From assembly GCF_900626145.1 (NCBI RefSeq), contig NZ_LR130816.1:776078-840077 (forward strand): 64,000 bases of DNA, given 5' to 3'. Shown here piece after piece: positions 19,441-26,188 of the stretch. Under the pieces are notes generated by a model. That model worked only from the letters and a program-made list of their open reading frames with translations, searched no databases and was not told where the DNA came from. Origin of the DNA: Intestinimonas timonensis. Its GTDB lineage: Bacteria > Bacillota > Clostridia > Oscillospirales > Oscillospiraceae. Position numbers and translations under genes: made by a program. Every line of letters starts with the position of its first letter. Position 1 is the stretch's first letter.

Positions 19441-19444
19441 CGCC

Positions 19445-20152
19445 ATGAGCATGCTCCAAGTGGACCACATCAACGTCTATTACGGCGCCATCCACGCCGT
19501 CAAAGACATTTCCTTCTACGTGGACGAGGGGGAGATCGTCACCCTCATCGGCGCCAACGGCGCCGGCAAGTCCACCACCCTCCAGACCATCTCCGGCCTG
19601 CTGCGCTCCCGCACCGGCTCCATCGAGTTCCTGGGCAAGCCCATCCAGAACGTCCCGGCCTCCAAGCTGGTGGCCCACGGCCTGGCCCAGGTGCCCGAAG
19701 GCCGCCGGGTCTTTCAGCAGATGACCGTGGAGGAGAACCTGGAGATGGGCGCCTTCACCCAGGCCAATTCCACCATCGCCCCCAACATGGAGCGGGTGTA
19801 CGAGCAGTTCCCCCGGCTCAAGGAGCGGCGGCGGCAGGTGGCCGGCACCCTCTCCGGCGGCGAGCAGCAGATGCTGGCCATGGGCCGTGCCCTCATGTCC
19901 AACCCCAAGCTCCTCATGCTGGATGAACCCTCCATGGGCCTGGCCCCCATTCTGGTGGAGCAGATCTTTGAGATCATCGAGCGTCTCCACAAGGCGGGCA
20001 CCACCATCCTCCTGGTGGAGCAGAACGCCCAGATGGCCCTCTCCGTGGCCGACCGCGGCTACGTGCTGGAGACCGGCCGCATCACCCTCACCGGCCCCGG
20101 CCAGGAGCTGCTGGCCGACGAGGCCGTGAAAAAGGCCTACCTGGGCGGCTGA
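19445..20152 (+). CDS. livF: Branched-chain amino-acid ABC transporter ATPase LivF (235 aa)
   Basis: Second ATPase subunit. Walker A is GANGAGKST (36-44), then FVPEGRRVF-type QVPEGRRVFQQMTVEENL, signature LSGGEQQMLAMGRAL, Walker B LLMLDEPSMGLAP and LVEQNAQMAL. The LVEQN H-loop without histidine is normal for LivF. Its start is four bases after the livG stop. It closes the operon. Confidence 0.94.
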   Translation: MSMLQVDHINVYYGAIHAVKDISFYVDEGEIVTLIGANGAGKSTTLQTISGLLRSRTGSIEFLGKPIQNVPASKLVAHGLAQVPEGRRVFQQMTVEENLEMGAFTQANSTIAPNMERVYEQFPRLKERRRQVAGTLSGGEQQMLAMGRALMSNPKLLMLDEPSMGLAPILVEQIFEIIERLHKAGTTILLVEQNAQMALSVADRGYVLETGRITLTGPGQELLADEAVKKAYLGG

Positions 20153-20166
20153 TCACCTTCATTTGA

Positions 20167-20210
20167 TTTCGCCGTCTGCGGACGGCGAAACTCTGCGAGG
20201 CTTTTTCCAA
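20167..20210. repeat. Interspersed palindromic repeat, copy A
   Basis: TTTCGCCGTC and GACGGCGAAA form a perfect 10-bp hairpin around TGCG, followed by CTCTGCGAGGCT. The block GTCTGCGGACGGCG-AACTCTGCGAGGCT recurs at 23269-23297, so this is a dispersed intergenic element. Confidence 0.65.
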
Positions 20211-20242
20211 ACATCCAGCTCATATTGGTTTTTCAATCTGGA

Positions 20243-20275
20243 GCGCCCGGCGAAAAAATTCGTCGGGCGCTTTCG
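20243..20275 (+). terminator. Terminator of the liv operon
   Basis: GCGCCCGGCGAA and TTCGTCGGGCGC form a 12-bp stem with one G-T pair and an AAAA loop, followed by TTTCGCTT. Confidence 0.7.
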
Positions 20276-20370
20276 CTTATCGAAAAGACCTTTTCCACAA
20301 GCGAAATGCTTTCCTGTTTTGCGAAGCCCCTCTGTCAACCGCCAGTTGACGCAATGGAAGGGGGCGCTTC

Positions 20371-20399
20371 TTGCCATTTGAAGAGAAATCGGATAGGAT
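20371..20399 (+). promoter_or_regulatory. Promoter candidate of the XRE regulator
   Basis: TTGCCA (20371-20376) and TAGGAT (20394-20399) are 17 bases apart, 25 bases before the ATG. Confidence 0.4.
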
Positions 20400-20423
20400 A
20401 GAGGCAAAAAGGGAGGCGGCTTT

Positions 20424-21152
20424 ATGACATTGGGACAGCGCATCCAGGCCCACAGGACCAGGCTGGGTCTCTCCCAGGAAGGGCTGGGGGACAAGCTGGG
20501 AGTATCCCGTCAGGCGGTAAGCAAATGGGAGGCCGACGGAGCGGTGCCCGACACCAACAAGCTCATCGCCCTCTCCAAGCTGTTTGGCATCAGCCTGAAT
20601 GAGCTGCTGCAAGTAGATGGTCCGCCTCCGGCAGGGGAGCGCCCTCCTATCCGCCGCCCCGGGGCAAAGGCCGTTCTGGCCGGTGTGCTGGTCCTGGCTC
20701 TACTGGCCCTGACGGGCACCACCCTCTCCCTGGCCGCCCGGGTGACCGCCCTGGAGGAACAGGTGGCCGCCCTCCAGAGCGGGGCACAGGAGCTGGACCC
20801 CGCAGAGCTGGTGGCGGGCTGGGACTTTGGGGTGATCAATGACAACGAAGCGGGCCGGACCGTTGAGTTTCAGGTAACCGCTGCCCGGTATGATCCGGAG
20901 GAGGAGCTGGAGGTGTTCTTCCTGCTCAGCGGGCTTGGCGTGGGTGCAGATCGGGCGCAGGCTGACAGGATTTCGTCCGCACAGGACGCCGGCGTATACA
21001 CCGCCACCATCAATCTGGAGCAGCGGCTGTCCAACGACCCCTTTACCCTCTCTGTGGGCTTTGTCAAGGACGGCGTGGAATACCTCCAGCCTCTGGCGGA
21101 CTTTTCCTTCCTGGACAGGACATCCAGCATCTATGAACCCCTCTGGCCATAA
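20424..21152 (+). CDS. Membrane-anchored XRE-family regulator (242 aa)
   Basis: Residues 5-62 are an HTH_3 Cro/CI domain (RIQAHRTRLGLSQEGLGDKL, VSRQAVSKWEADG). A Pro/Arg linker leads to one membrane segment (AVLAGVLVLALLALTG, about 83-100). A short coiled-coil (VTALEEQVAALQ) and an extracytoplasmic beta domain of about 120 residues follow. This architecture suggests a one-component sensor or an anchored repressor, but no ligand can be named. It is transcribed alone with its own terminator; GGGAGG lies before ATG. Confidence 0.85.
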   Translation: MTLGQRIQAHRTRLGLSQEGLGDKLGVSRQAVSKWEADGAVPDTNKLIALSKLFGISLNELLQVDGPPPAGERPPIRRPGAKAVLAGVLVLALLALTGTTLSLAARVTALEEQVAALQSGAQELDPAELVAGWDFGVINDNEAGRTVEFQVTAARYDPEEELEVFFLLSGLGVGADRAQADRISSAQDAGVYTATINLEQRLSNDPFTLSVGFVKDGVEYLQPLADFSFLDRTSSIYEPLWP

Positions 21153-21181
21153 AAACGCCTCCGGCCAGATCGTCAGCCCCG

Positions 21182-21213
21182 GCGCCGGGCGAAGCTTCGC
21201 CGGGCGCTTTTTC
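21182..21213 (+). terminator. Terminator of the XRE gene
   Basis: GGCGAAG and CTTCGCC with outer GCGCC/GGCGC pairs form a hairpin followed by TTTTTC. Confidence 0.7.
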
Positions 21214-21303
21214 TCTTTGGCGAATTTTCCACTTTCCCCGGGACGGAAATGGTGGTAAAATACCATCCGAATCCCTGTTTTATTGAAAAAGGAGAGAGCG
21301 GTC

Positions 21304-22143
21304 ATGCCCAACTACTTTGCCCATCTGACCTTCGGCGCCCAGTGTCTGGACCGCCTGCCCCGGGAGCTGCGCGCGCGCCTGGAGCGGGAGCGTCCCGCCT
21401 TTGATCTGGGCTGTCTGGGCCCGGACCCTCTCTTTTTCTACCGTGTGGGCAGGCCCAACGCCGTCCGCCGTGAGGGCATGACCATGCACGCTAAGTCCGC
21501 CATGCCCGCCTTTGAGCGCCTCCGGAGCGCCCTGGAGGAGGGACTCCCCATGGCCTCCGGCTACGCCGCCGGTTTCCTGTGCCACCTGGCCCTGGATCAC
21601 GCCTGCCACAAGTGGGTGGACCAGCAGGCTGCCGCCGGCCCGGTGACCCACCTGGCCATGGAGGCAGAGTTCGACCGGCTCCTCATGGAGCGGGCGGGGC
21701 TTGTCTCCCTGGGCAAGTCCTACCTGCCCGCCCCACCGGAGGCCGCCGTCTTTACTGCCGCCGCCCGGGCCTACGTTAAGTCCTCCCCCGAGCAGGTGGA
21801 GGAGGGCTACCGCTCCATGCGCCGGGACACCGCCCTCTTTGCCCGTCTCTCCGGCCACAAGCTCAGCCGTCCGGTGAACCACCTGGTGGGCACTCTGCCC
21901 GCCCTGCGGGCCCTCCGGGGCGTCTTCCTCACCGCCGACTCCCACAGCCGGTACGCCAAAAGCAACGATTTCCTCACCCGCCGCCTGGCCGATACCGTCC
22001 CCGAGGCCGCCAATCAGATCGTCCGCCTTTTCCGGGCCGTGGAGACCGGCGCCGCCCTGGACCCCTGGCTGGACCGGGATTTTAAGGGGCTCCTGCCCCA
22101 GGAGGAGTTCCACAGCATCCCCACCTCCGCCCCCGCCTATTGA
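21304..22143 (+). CDS. Zinc-dependent phospholipase C-like protein (279 aa)
   Basis: Matches the Zn_dep_PLPC pattern: MPNYFAHLTFG at the N-terminus, FDLGCLGPDPLFF, AGFLCHLALDHACHKWVD with clustered metal-binding histidines and aspartates, and a later helix with HLAMEAEFDRLL. No signal peptide is present, so it probably acts in the cytoplasm; the substrate is unknown. ATG 21304 is chosen because AAGGAGAG lies 8 bases upstream, rather than the in-frame TTG at 21283. Single gene with its own terminator. Confidence 0.8.
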   Translation: MPNYFAHLTFGAQCLDRLPRELRARLERERPAFDLGCLGPDPLFFYRVGRPNAVRREGMTMHAKSAMPAFERLRSALEEGLPMASGYAAGFLCHLALDHACHKWVDQQAAAGPVTHLAMEAEFDRLLMERAGLVSLGKSYLPAPPEAAVFTAAARAYVKSSPEQVEEGYRSMRRDTALFARLSGHKLSRPVNHLVGTLPALRALRGVFLTADSHSRYAKSNDFLTRRLADTVPEAANQIVRLFRAVETGAALDPWLDRDFKGLLPQEEFHSIPTSAPAY

Positions 22144-22175
22144 GGTCCGTCTCTACATCATATAAATGTATGCTG

Positions 22176-22213
22176 AAGACCCGCCGCCAGCGTTTGCTGA
22201 CGGCGGGTCTTTT
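22176..22213 (+). terminator. Terminator of the phospholipase-like gene
   Basis: AAGACCCGCCG(C)CAGC pairs with GCTG(A)CGGCGGGTCTT across a GTTT loop, then TT. The following 280 bases up to 22492 show only scattered GC-rich palindromes and no gene. Confidence 0.85.
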
Positions 22214-22492
22214 ACCGTGCCCGGCCCGTCTGGCCGGGGACATTGCCCCAACCCGGACCGGCCCGGATTTTCGGGACAGGGGACCATATGGTTCCAATTC
22301 CGCTGTCCGTTTCCCCCTTCGTCGGAGGAAACGCCCCCGTCCTTTCGCCTTTCGCCAGAGGGTGACGTCACCCGGCACCGGCTTAAAAGGAGAGGTCTTT
22401 GTCCAGGTCCAGCGGACTGCCTTTCGGCCTGTCCGAGTCTAGTATGTCCCGGCCCATGCGGAACATACACACCATTTTTTGGTATAGGACCT

Positions 22493-22521
22493 GTCATATT
22501 TGTCCAAAATAGGCATAGAGT
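22493..22521 (+). promoter_or_regulatory. Sigma-E-like sporulation promoter
   Basis: GTCATATT (22493-22500) and CATAGAGT (22514-22521) with a 13-base spacer resemble the mother-cell sigma-E consensus (GTCATATT, 13-14 bases, CATACANT). It precedes the DUF2508-bofA pair, whose products act in the mother cell, which supports the reading. Confidence 0.65.
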
Positions 22522-22559
22522 CTACTGAAAACAGGTACGACCGGAAAGGAGGCGCTGCC

Positions 22560-22829
22560 ATGGTGGAGGCCCAGCGCAAAAAAGTCTTTTTCTTCCGCCG
22601 CCGGGGGGAGAGCGTACGGGAAGGGGAGCTCCGCGCCCTGAAGGAGGGCCTGGACCGCACCCGCGTCCTCATCAACCAGGCCTACGCCGGCTTCAACGGA
22701 ACCGACGACCCCGACCTCATCGAGTCCTACGTCTTTGAGATCAATTCCCTCCAGGCCCGGTACGCCTATCTGCTGCGCCGGGTCAAGAGCCTGGAAGGGC
22801 AGGTGAAGGGCGATGGCCATGCTGGGTGA
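22560..22829 (+). CDS. DUF2508 (YaaL-like) protein (89 aa)
   Basis: A small, charged, helical protein: basic start (QRKKVFFFRRRGE), then LKEGLDRTRVLINQAYAGFN, DPDLIESYVFEINSLQARYAYLL and a lysine-rich tail. This is the usual layout of DUF2508, which neighbours bofA in Bacillus and many Clostridia. Its biochemical role is unknown. AAAGGAGG lies before the ATG, and its end overlaps bofA by 17 bases. Confidence 0.8.
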   Translation: MVEAQRKKVFFFRRRGESVREGELRALKEGLDRTRVLINQAYAGFNGTDDPDLIESYVFEINSLQARYAYLLRRVKSLEGQVKGDGHAG

Positions 22830-23082
22830 CACCCTGCCCTGGCTGCTGGTGGGGCTCACGGCGGTGGGCGCCCTGCTCCTCCTCCGGGAGCCCATCCGCT
22901 GCCTGGGCGGCCTGTGCCTGCGCACCCTGGTCTCCCTGGGCGCCCTGGCCGCCTTCAGCCCCCTGGGCGCCCTTCTGGGCTGCTCCCTGGGGGTCAACCT
23001 GGCCAATGCCCTGGTCATGGCCCTGCTGGGTGCCCCGGGCTTTGGTCTGCTCCTCCTCCTCAACTGGGCCCTGGCCGTCTGA
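22813..23082 (+). CDS. bofA: Pro-sigma-K processing inhibitor BofA family protein (89 aa)
   Basis: A very hydrophobic small protein with two or three membrane helices (LVGLTAVGALLLLREPIRCL, TLVSLGALAAFSPLG, ANALVMALLGAPGFGLLLLL). In Bacillus, BofA holds the SpoIVFB protease inactive in the outer forespore membrane until engulfment, delaying sigma-K activation. The loop LGCSLGVNLANALV corresponds to the conserved GxxxGxNxxN(A/L)xx segment. Overlap with DUF2508 and a shared sigma-E-like promoter support the call. Its last codons are duplicated 270 bases downstream. Confidence 0.8.
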   Translation: MAMLGDTLPWLLVGLTAVGALLLLREPIRCLGGLCLRTLVSLGALAAFSPLGALLGCSLGVNLANALVMALLGAPGFGLLLLLNWALAV

Positions 23083-23088
23083 CCGGGG
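23067..23088 (+). repeat. Direct repeat flanking an inserted element, left copy
   Basis: A 22-base sequence (starts GGCCCTGGCCGTCTG) covers the bofA stop codon and recurs exactly at 23340-23361. Confidence 0.85.
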
Positions 23089-23339
23089 CCTGAGGCTGTC
23101 GACAAAGTCGACAGCCTCTCTCAAAAATGCAAGCATTTTTTCGAAGAGATACAGGCCACTGCATCGCACGGCGCAGCCGAAGAGGCTGCGCCGCACGTTT
23201 GCGGCCTGAGCAGTGTTTTTTCCGAGGCACATGTCCCCGGAAAAAACAAATTTTATTTCATTCCATCGTCTGCGGACGGCGGAACTCTGCGAGGCTCTTG
23301 CAAAAACTTTGAAGCATTTCTACTTTTTCGACAGACTGG
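23089..23339. mobile_element. 251-bp MITE-like insertion downstream of bofA
   Basis: Non-coding DNA bounded by the 22-bp direct repeats. Near its ends are CTGTCGACAAAGTCG (23096-23110) and the complement of CTGTCGAAAAAGTAG (near 23321-23335), an imperfect terminal inverted repeat. Internal hairpins are present (GGCTGTCGAC/GTCGACAGCC and GGCGCAGCC/GGCTGCGCC). It contains no ORF of note and includes a block shared with 20167-20210. Confidence 0.55.
23269..23300. repeat. Interspersed palindromic repeat, copy B
   Basis: GTCTGCGGACGGCGGAACTC and CTGCGAGGCT match copy A at 20174-20201 with few changes. Here it lies inside the 251-bp insert. Confidence 0.6.
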
Positions 23340-23376
23340 GGCCCTGGCCGTCTGACCGGGGTCCTTTTTCTTTTTT
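23340..23376 (+). terminator. Displaced original terminator of bofA (right direct-repeat copy plus T-rich tract)
   Basis: The right copy of the 22-bp repeat is followed by TCCTTTTTCTTTTTTC. GGCC(CTGGCCGTCTGA)CCGGGGTCC can form a weak stem before the T-rich tract. Before the insertion this would have directly followed the bofA stop. Confidence 0.4.
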
Positions 23377-23484
23377 CGACCTTGTTCACATTTTAGAAAC
23401 AAAAGTAGGATAAAATGTACCCTGCTCAAATACCATGCCCGCCCCTCTCACCGGCGGGACATAGAAAAGCAGGTGACTCCAAGG

Positions 23485-24105
23485 ATGAAACGAACAATCT
23501 GCGCGTGGCTCCTGGTCCTGGGACTGGCCGTCGGCACTGCCGTCCCCGCCTCCGCCGCCGCGTTTACCGATGTGGCCTCCGATGCCTGGTACGCCCAGGC
23601 GGTGAACGAGGTCTCCGCCGCCGGCATCATGAACGGCACCACCACCTCCACCTTTTCCCCCGACGAGCAGGTGACCCGGGGCATGGTGATGGCTGTCCTC
23701 TGGCGGCTCGCCGGCAGCCCCGCCCCCAGCGCCCCCAGCACCTTCCCCGACGTGGAGGACTGGTACTACTACGCCGACGCCGTGGCCTGGGCCCAGCAGG
23801 TTGGCATCGCCAGCGGCCTGGGTGACGGCACCTTTGGCGGCGGCAACATCGTCACCCGGGAGCAGCTGTCCGTCTTCCTCTACCGGTACAGCCAGTACGC
23901 CGGCCAGGAGCTGGCCAACGGCGTCCTGGACCTCTATAACGATGTGTACAGCGTCCACACCTGGGCCAAGGAGGGCATGGCCCACGCCGTAGGCGCCGGC
24001 CTCATCACCGGCACCGACGAGGGCAATCTGGAGCCAGCCGGCCCCGCCACCCGTGCCCAGCTGGCCGTCATCCTCCAGCGGCTCATGACGCCCGCCGTGG
24101 GCTGA
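23485..24105 (+). CDS. Small SLH-only secreted protein (206 aa)
   Basis: A signal peptide (MKRTICAWLLVLGLAVG, cleavage near ASAAA) is followed directly by three SLH repeats: FTDVASDAWYAQAV, FPDVEDWYYYADAVAWAQQ and VYSVHTWAKEGMAHAVGAG. There is no enzymatic or binding domain. It is therefore a minimal cell-wall-bound protein, perhaps a filler or organiser of the S-layer-like surface. ATG 23485 is preferred because AGGTGA lies 8 bases upstream. The first SLH repeat closely resembles that of the SLH anchor at 12886-14193. Confidence 0.85.
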   Translation: MKRTICAWLLVLGLAVGTAVPASAAAFTDVASDAWYAQAVNEVSAAGIMNGTTTSTFSPDEQVTRGMVMAVLWRLAGSPAPSAPSTFPDVEDWYYYADAVAWAQQVGIASGLGDGTFGGGNIVTREQLSVFLYRYSQYAGQELANGVLDLYNDVYSVHTWAKEGMAHAVGAGLITGTDEGNLEPAGPATRAQLAVILQRLMTPAVG

Positions 24106-24157
24106 CGGTGTCATCCCTTCGCCATTTTCAGTCAAACAACGTCCCCTGACTCTCTGC

Positions 24158-24204
24158 GCACTCCCGCCCACCGGTGGAAGCCGACGGGCGAGAGTGCCTT
24201 TTTT
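24158..24204 (+). terminator. Terminator of the small SLH gene
   Basis: GCACTC(C)CGCCC pairs with GGGCG(A)GAGTGC, followed by CC and six T. Confidence 0.85.
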
Positions 24205-24244
24205 GTTATTTTCCGGAAGATAAAGTGGGCGATATTTTTCGTTA

Positions 24245-24474
24245 TGTTACAGAATTGTTACGGCAAAATCACGAAATTTTCCATCGGCGCCGGGGGGACA
24301 AGCCCCCCATTTCAAGTACCATATCGGTAAAAACATGCGAAATAACATTGTAAACCAATGTTATATTCACTTTTTCCCGTTTAAAAGGTGCTGCGCCGCC
24401 CGACCTGCTTCGACCAAAAAGGACTTGACGGTGGGGGGGAAAGCGTGTATCATTCCTTTGTAACCTTTTGTAAT
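24245..24474 (+). promoter_or_regulatory. Promoter region of the M23 endopeptidase with three WalR-like direct repeats
   Basis: TGTTAC-N5-TGTTAC (24245-24261) matches the WalR/YycF box TGTWAH-N5-TGTWAH exactly. Two further pairs have one base less spacing: TGTAAA-N4-TGTTAT (24349-24364, itself in a 9-bp inverted repeat) and TGTAAC-N4-TGTAAT (24459-24474). A promoter, TTGACG (24425-24430), 17 bases, TATCAT (24448-24453), lies between the second and third pairs. WalR controls wall hydrolases in Bacillota, matching the downstream gene. Confidence 0.55.
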
Positions 24475-24554
24475 CATTTATGTTCGGTTTGTCATTTTTG
24501 TCCGACTATTCCAGTCGGAATTTCTGTAAATCGTGCAAGGGAGGCATCACCTGC

Positions 24555-26084
24555 ATGGATGAAATCCTGCATTCACCACAGCGAGAACTGCCGCGCCGTC
24601 GGCAGCGCAAAGGCTCCGTCCCCGCCGGGGAAGAGAGGGCCGAGCGCCTGAAGGAGCGGTTTTCCAAATTCATGGACGCCGCCGGCGCCAGGAGCGAGGT
24701 GCTCCGCCGGCAGGGCACCCGGGTCTATCACCGGGCCTGGTCGGCCATCGCCGGCAAGCCCAAGATGGCGCCGCTGCCCTTCCTGGCCATCAGCGTCGTC
24801 ATCGGCGTGGCGGCCGTGGTGGGCACCATGTACACCCCCGCCTATGTGGTCACTGTGGACGGTACCGACGTGGGCGTGGTCCGGGATCAGGCCGTGTTTG
24901 AGCAGGCCGCGGCCCGGGTGGAAGAGCGGGCCAGCGAGATCCTGGGCTATGACTACACCCTGGATCACACCGTGACCTACGCCTCCGCCCTGGTGGAGCA
25001 GGATGAGCTCACCCCCGCCGCCGAGCTGGAGACCTACCTCTTCGATCAGATCGGCGAGGTCATGAAGAGCTACGTCCTCACCGTGGACGGACAGGTGGTG
25101 GGCGCCGCCGAAGACCGGGCCGCTCTGGACCAGCTGCTGGAGGACCTGGCCGTCCCCTATGTCAACGAGAACACCATCTCCGTGGACTACACCAAGAGCG
25201 TCCACATCACCCGTGAGTACGTTCCCTCCACTGTGGAGCAGGACGTCACCAACATGATGGCCGCCCTCACCGCCAACACCAACGGCCAGACCACCTACGA
25301 GGTCCAGGCGGGCGACACCTTCATGGCCCTGGCCTTTGACAATGACATGACCATGGCCGAGATGGAGGCCCTCAACCCCGACGTGGACATCAACAAGCTC
25401 TATATCGGTCAGATCCTCAACATCAAGGAGGAGATCCCCTTCCTGGGCGTGGAGACTGTGGACTCCCTCACCTACACCGAGGCCATTGAGTGCCCCGTCC
25501 GCGAGGTGGAGGATGACAGCATGTACCAGGGCGAGTCCAAGGTCCTGGACGGGGGCATCCCCGGTGAGGCCCTCATCACCGCCGACGTGACCTACGTCAA
25601 CGGCGTGGAGCGGGAGCGCAACATCACCTCCACCACCACCGTCCGCGAGGCCACCGAGAAGGTCATCTCCGTGGGCACCAAGGAGCGTCCCACCTGGTAC
25701 CCCACCGGCAACTATATCTGGCCGGTCTACGGCTCCATCACCTCCCGGTTCGGCTACCGCTATATCTTCGGCTCTTACAGCTACCACTCCGGCCTGGACA
25801 TCGCCGTTCCCTACGGCACCAGCGTGAAGGCCTCTGACGGCGGCACCGTCACCTTCGCCGGCTACAAGGGCAGCTACGGCTATCTGGTCATCATCGACCA
25901 CGGCAACGGTGAGCAGACCTACTACGGCCACAACTCCAAGCTGCTGGTCTCCGCCGGCGACAAGGTCTATCAGGGCCAGGTCATCGCCAAGGCCGGCTCC
26001 ACCGGTCGCTCCACCGGCAGCCACTGCCACTTCGAGATCCGCATCAACGGCACCGCCGTTAACCCCTCCGCCTACCTCAACTAA
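24555..26084 (+). CDS. Membrane-anchored M23 peptidase with LysM and G5 domains (509 aa)
   Basis: Probable peptidoglycan endopeptidase. A basic cytoplasmic N-terminus of about 75 residues precedes one membrane span (FLAISVVIGVAAVVGTMY). Repeated VDG-containing segments follow (VVTVDGTDVGVV, VLTVDGQVVGAA), then LysM (TYEVQAGDTFMALAFDN, NKLYIGQILNI), a G5 domain (ITADVTYVNGVERERNIT) and the M23/LytM catalytic domain: HSGLDIAVPYG, YLVIIDHGNGEQTYYGH and GRSTGSHCHFEIRING, giving the HxxxD and HxH zinc sites. ATG 24555 follows AAGGGAGG. WalR-like boxes upstream suggest control with wall growth. Confidence 0.92.
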   Translation: MDEILHSPQRELPRRRQRKGSVPAGEERAERLKERFSKFMDAAGARSEVLRRQGTRVYHRAWSAIAGKPKMAPLPFLAISVVIGVAAVVGTMYTPAYVVTVDGTDVGVVRDQAVFEQAAARVEERASEILGYDYTLDHTVTYASALVEQDELTPAAELETYLFDQIGEVMKSYVLTVDGQVVGAAEDRAALDQLLEDLAVPYVNENTISVDYTKSVHITREYVPSTVEQDVTNMMAALTANTNGQTTYEVQAGDTFMALAFDNDMTMAEMEALNPDVDINKLYIGQILNIKEEIPFLGVETVDSLTYTEAIECPVREVEDDSMYQGESKVLDGGIPGEALITADVTYVNGVERERNITSTTTVREATEKVISVGTKERPTWYPTGNYIWPVYGSITSRFGYRYIFGSYSYHSGLDIAVPYGTSVKASDGGTVTFAGYKGSYGYLVIIDHGNGEQTYYGHNSKLLVSAGDKVYQGQVIAKAGSTGRSTGSHCHFEIRINGTAVNPSAYLN

Positions 26085-26092
26085 AATGCAAA

Positions 26093-26129
26093 GCAGCCCC
26101 TGAGCCAACGGCCCAGGGGCTGCTTTTTT
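26093..26129 (+). terminator. Terminator of the M23 gene
   Basis: GCAGCCCCTG and CAGGGGCTGC form a 10-bp stem followed by six T. Confidence 0.9.
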
Positions 26130-26141
26130 ATGCCCGGCGGC

Positions 26142-26180
26142 AAAAAGGGAGGGGCTGCGGCAGATGCCGCGGCCCCTCCC
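26142..26180 (-). terminator. Terminator of the DnaD-DnaI operon
   Basis: GGGAGGGGCTGCGGC (26147-26161) and GCCGCGGCCCCTCCC (26166-26180) form a 15-bp stem with an AGAT loop; on the - strand TTTTT follows. It lies 9 bases past the dnaI-like stop. Confidence 0.88.
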
Positions 26181-26188
26181 GTCGTCTT

